Shown here in pieces: positions 4,969 through 6,126 of a DNA stretch of 6,126 nucleotides (positions are counted from its first letter, which is position 1; every line of letters starts with the position of its first letter). The notes beneath the pieces were generated by a model that was not told where the DNA came from, did no database searches, and saw nothing but the letters and a program-made list of their open reading frames with translations. A program made the translations under genes and the position numbers. This stretch comes from Ekhidna sp. (GTDB lineage: Bacteria > Bacteroidota > Bacteroidia > Cytophagales > Cyclobacteriaceae), in contig JABSPG010000261.1 of the NCBI GenBank assembly GCA_013214445.1, positions 1-6,126 of the forward strand, in the 5' to 3' direction.

Positions 4969-6126
4969 TACTTCTGCTGAATTACGGGTTTCAGAATGTC
5001 TGGGCTTTTACTCACAAACTGGCGCATCCGCTTTTGTACCTCTCCGTCTTTTAGCTGATCATATAGCTTGAGTATGCTATCCGTTCTTGTTTTAAGCTCC
5101 TCCCCTTCCAAATTCGTTGTTCCAAAGACTTCAAGAATATTGGATTTTACAATATCTGTGATATCGATTCCCAGAGACTTCATGTGCTCTTCGAAATATA
5201 GATCAAACACACAGCCATCAACTACATCTTCGAAGAATTTTGACAATTGAGCATTCTTGATTTGATCGCTCAGTGGTGTCTTCGCTGTTTTTAATGCCAT
5301 GATGATCTCAAATAGACTCACAAAGAATTGTTCCTCCTGCTCGTTTGGATAATAAACAGGTAATGGTTCTAAAGCCTGAACACTAATAATACAATCTCCT
5401 GTACCAGTTTTGGGAGATGTCTTGTGTAAGAAATACAACATCAACTTAGAGTTCATCAACGTGGTGAGATACTTGATTTTCTCTCCGGTGGCAATACAAG
5501 TACTATCTAAGCAAATCTCCTTATCCTCTGAATAGGAGAATCTCATGATTGACCCTATTCTTTTCCAAACTACCTTTGGCAATTCAAATTCTTCAAAATA
5601 GGTAGCCGCGCACCTTTGCAAGGCATACCATTCATACCGGATGCCAGTCTCTGCCTTGTTGCGTTTGGATAAATTAGTTTTATGAGAAAGCAAGTGCTCA
5701 TAAAGGCTCGGATAATCTGTCCTTAACTTTTTCTCAGCCTCCGGTGAAGCTCCTTTTATTTCTTCAAGTTGCAAAGGAAAATGCCACGGTATAAATACAA
5801 TATGAAGGTTTTCAGAAACCAATAAGTATCTTTCGATTTCCCGTCCTCTTACGACAGGTTTTATGATCTCCTCATTTTTCGGATCAGCTTTGACCAGTTC
5901 GTCTCTCTTTTTCTGATCTATGATAAACGCATCATTGTAGCCTGTTTTTACTCCAAAGTTTATTTTGACATCCCAATGTTTTTCAAGTGTTTGACCTTTT
6001 TCATTTATTACATCAAGAATACTTTTTTCAGTAGGAGTCAAAATCGTCCATATTCCATCATCAGCAGAGAGCAACGGAGCTAAATCTTCGTTGGAAAGAT
6101 TTTCTAGTTTTCGCTCGTCATGTACA
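4968..6126 (-). CDS. Eco57I/TaqI-type restriction-modification protein, C-terminal target-recognition part
   Basis: The frame is open from the window edge at 6126 to TAA at 4968. The TTG at 6074 that could be read as a start is only an internal Leu codon, because sense codons (VHDERKLENLSNEDLAPL) precede it. The visible 385 or so residues match the C-terminal specificity region of Eco57I-like enzymes (TaqI-like C-terminal domain). It begins with an ILTPTEKSILDVIN helix, then INFGVKTGYNDAFII, then IIKPVVRGREIERY, a hallmark of the family. Next come LPKVVWKRIG and a CLDSTCIATG...YLTTLMNSKLMLYFL recognition stretch, then LEPLPVYYP. A helical tail with FFEDVVDGCVFDLYFEEHMK ends the protein. This part reads the DNA sequence to be methylated. 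The methyltransferase motifs, and any nuclease domain, lie beyond the window. It is the first visible gene of the operon with the ATPase and nuclease. Confidence 0.85.
   Translation of the reverse strand, partial: VHDERKLENLSNEDLAPLLSADDGIWTILTPTEKSILDVINEKGQTLEKHWDVKINFGVKTGYNDAFIIDQKKRDELVKADPKNEEIIKPVVRGREIERYLLVSENLHIVFIPWHFPLQLEEIKGASPEAEKKLRTDYPSLYEHLLSHKTNLSKRNKAETGIRYEWYALQRCAATYFEEFELPKVVWKRIGSIMRFSYSEDKEICLDSTCIATGEKIKYLTTLMNSKLMLYFLHKTSPKTGTGDCIISVQALEPLPVYYPNEQEEQFFVSLFEIIMALKTAKTPLSDQIKNAQLSKFFEDVVDGCVFDLYFEEHMKSLGIDITDIVKSNILEVFGTTNLEGEELKTRTDSILKLYDQLKDGEVQKRMRQFVSKSPDILKPVIQQK

Noticed and set aside
1..6126. CRISPR array, tRNA or rRNA genes, full insertion sequence
   Set aside because: No regularly spaced direct repeats, no cloverleaf or rRNA stretch and no transposase frame could be seen.

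Overview
The window is a stretch of bacterial defence island in which every recognisable gene lies on the minus strand, so it reads from high to low coordinates. The AT-rich coding sequence, the weak or absent Shine-Dalgarno sequences and the style of the small Xre regulator suggest a Bacteroidota (Cytophagia-like) host. That is an inference from gene character; no marker gene is present.

First module (6126 to 2478). It starts with the C-terminal part of a large Eco57I/TaqI-type restriction-modification protein, which keeps its target-recognition region while its catalytic part lies outside the window. The stop of this gene shares one base (TAATG) with the start of an ABC/SMC-like ATPase gene. 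The ATPase reading frame overlaps a small GIY-YIG nuclease gene by 20 bp. The three genes look like one translationally coupled operon. An ATPase paired with a small nuclease has the layout of Septu (PtuA/PtuB), but with GIY-YIG in place of HNH and linked to a modification enzyme. The ATPase gene carries an in-frame TAA at codon 19, between its first beta-strand region and Walker A. The rest of the frame (620 codons) is intact, so the gene is either recently disabled, restarted internally, or affected by a sequence error.

Middle (1523 to 2477). About 955 bp hold no convincing gene but are rich in inverted repeats. These include a set of concentric arms at 1770-1937, a folded region at 2228-2339 and an 11-bp perfect hairpin at 2348-2376. 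A 9-bp word, TTAACATAA or its complement, occurs four times, once directly after the nuclease stop codon. The region could be a mobile or dispersed intergenic repeat, a cassette-type recombination site or a structured RNA. The sequence alone does not decide.

Second module (1522 to 1). A 64-residue Xre/Cro-type regulator overlaps by 4 bp (ATGA) the start of a MmeI-like (type IIG/IIL) DNA methyltransferase-restriction protein. The first 441 codons of that protein are present, and it runs off the window just after SAM motif I. The layout resembles restriction-modification systems controlled by a C protein.
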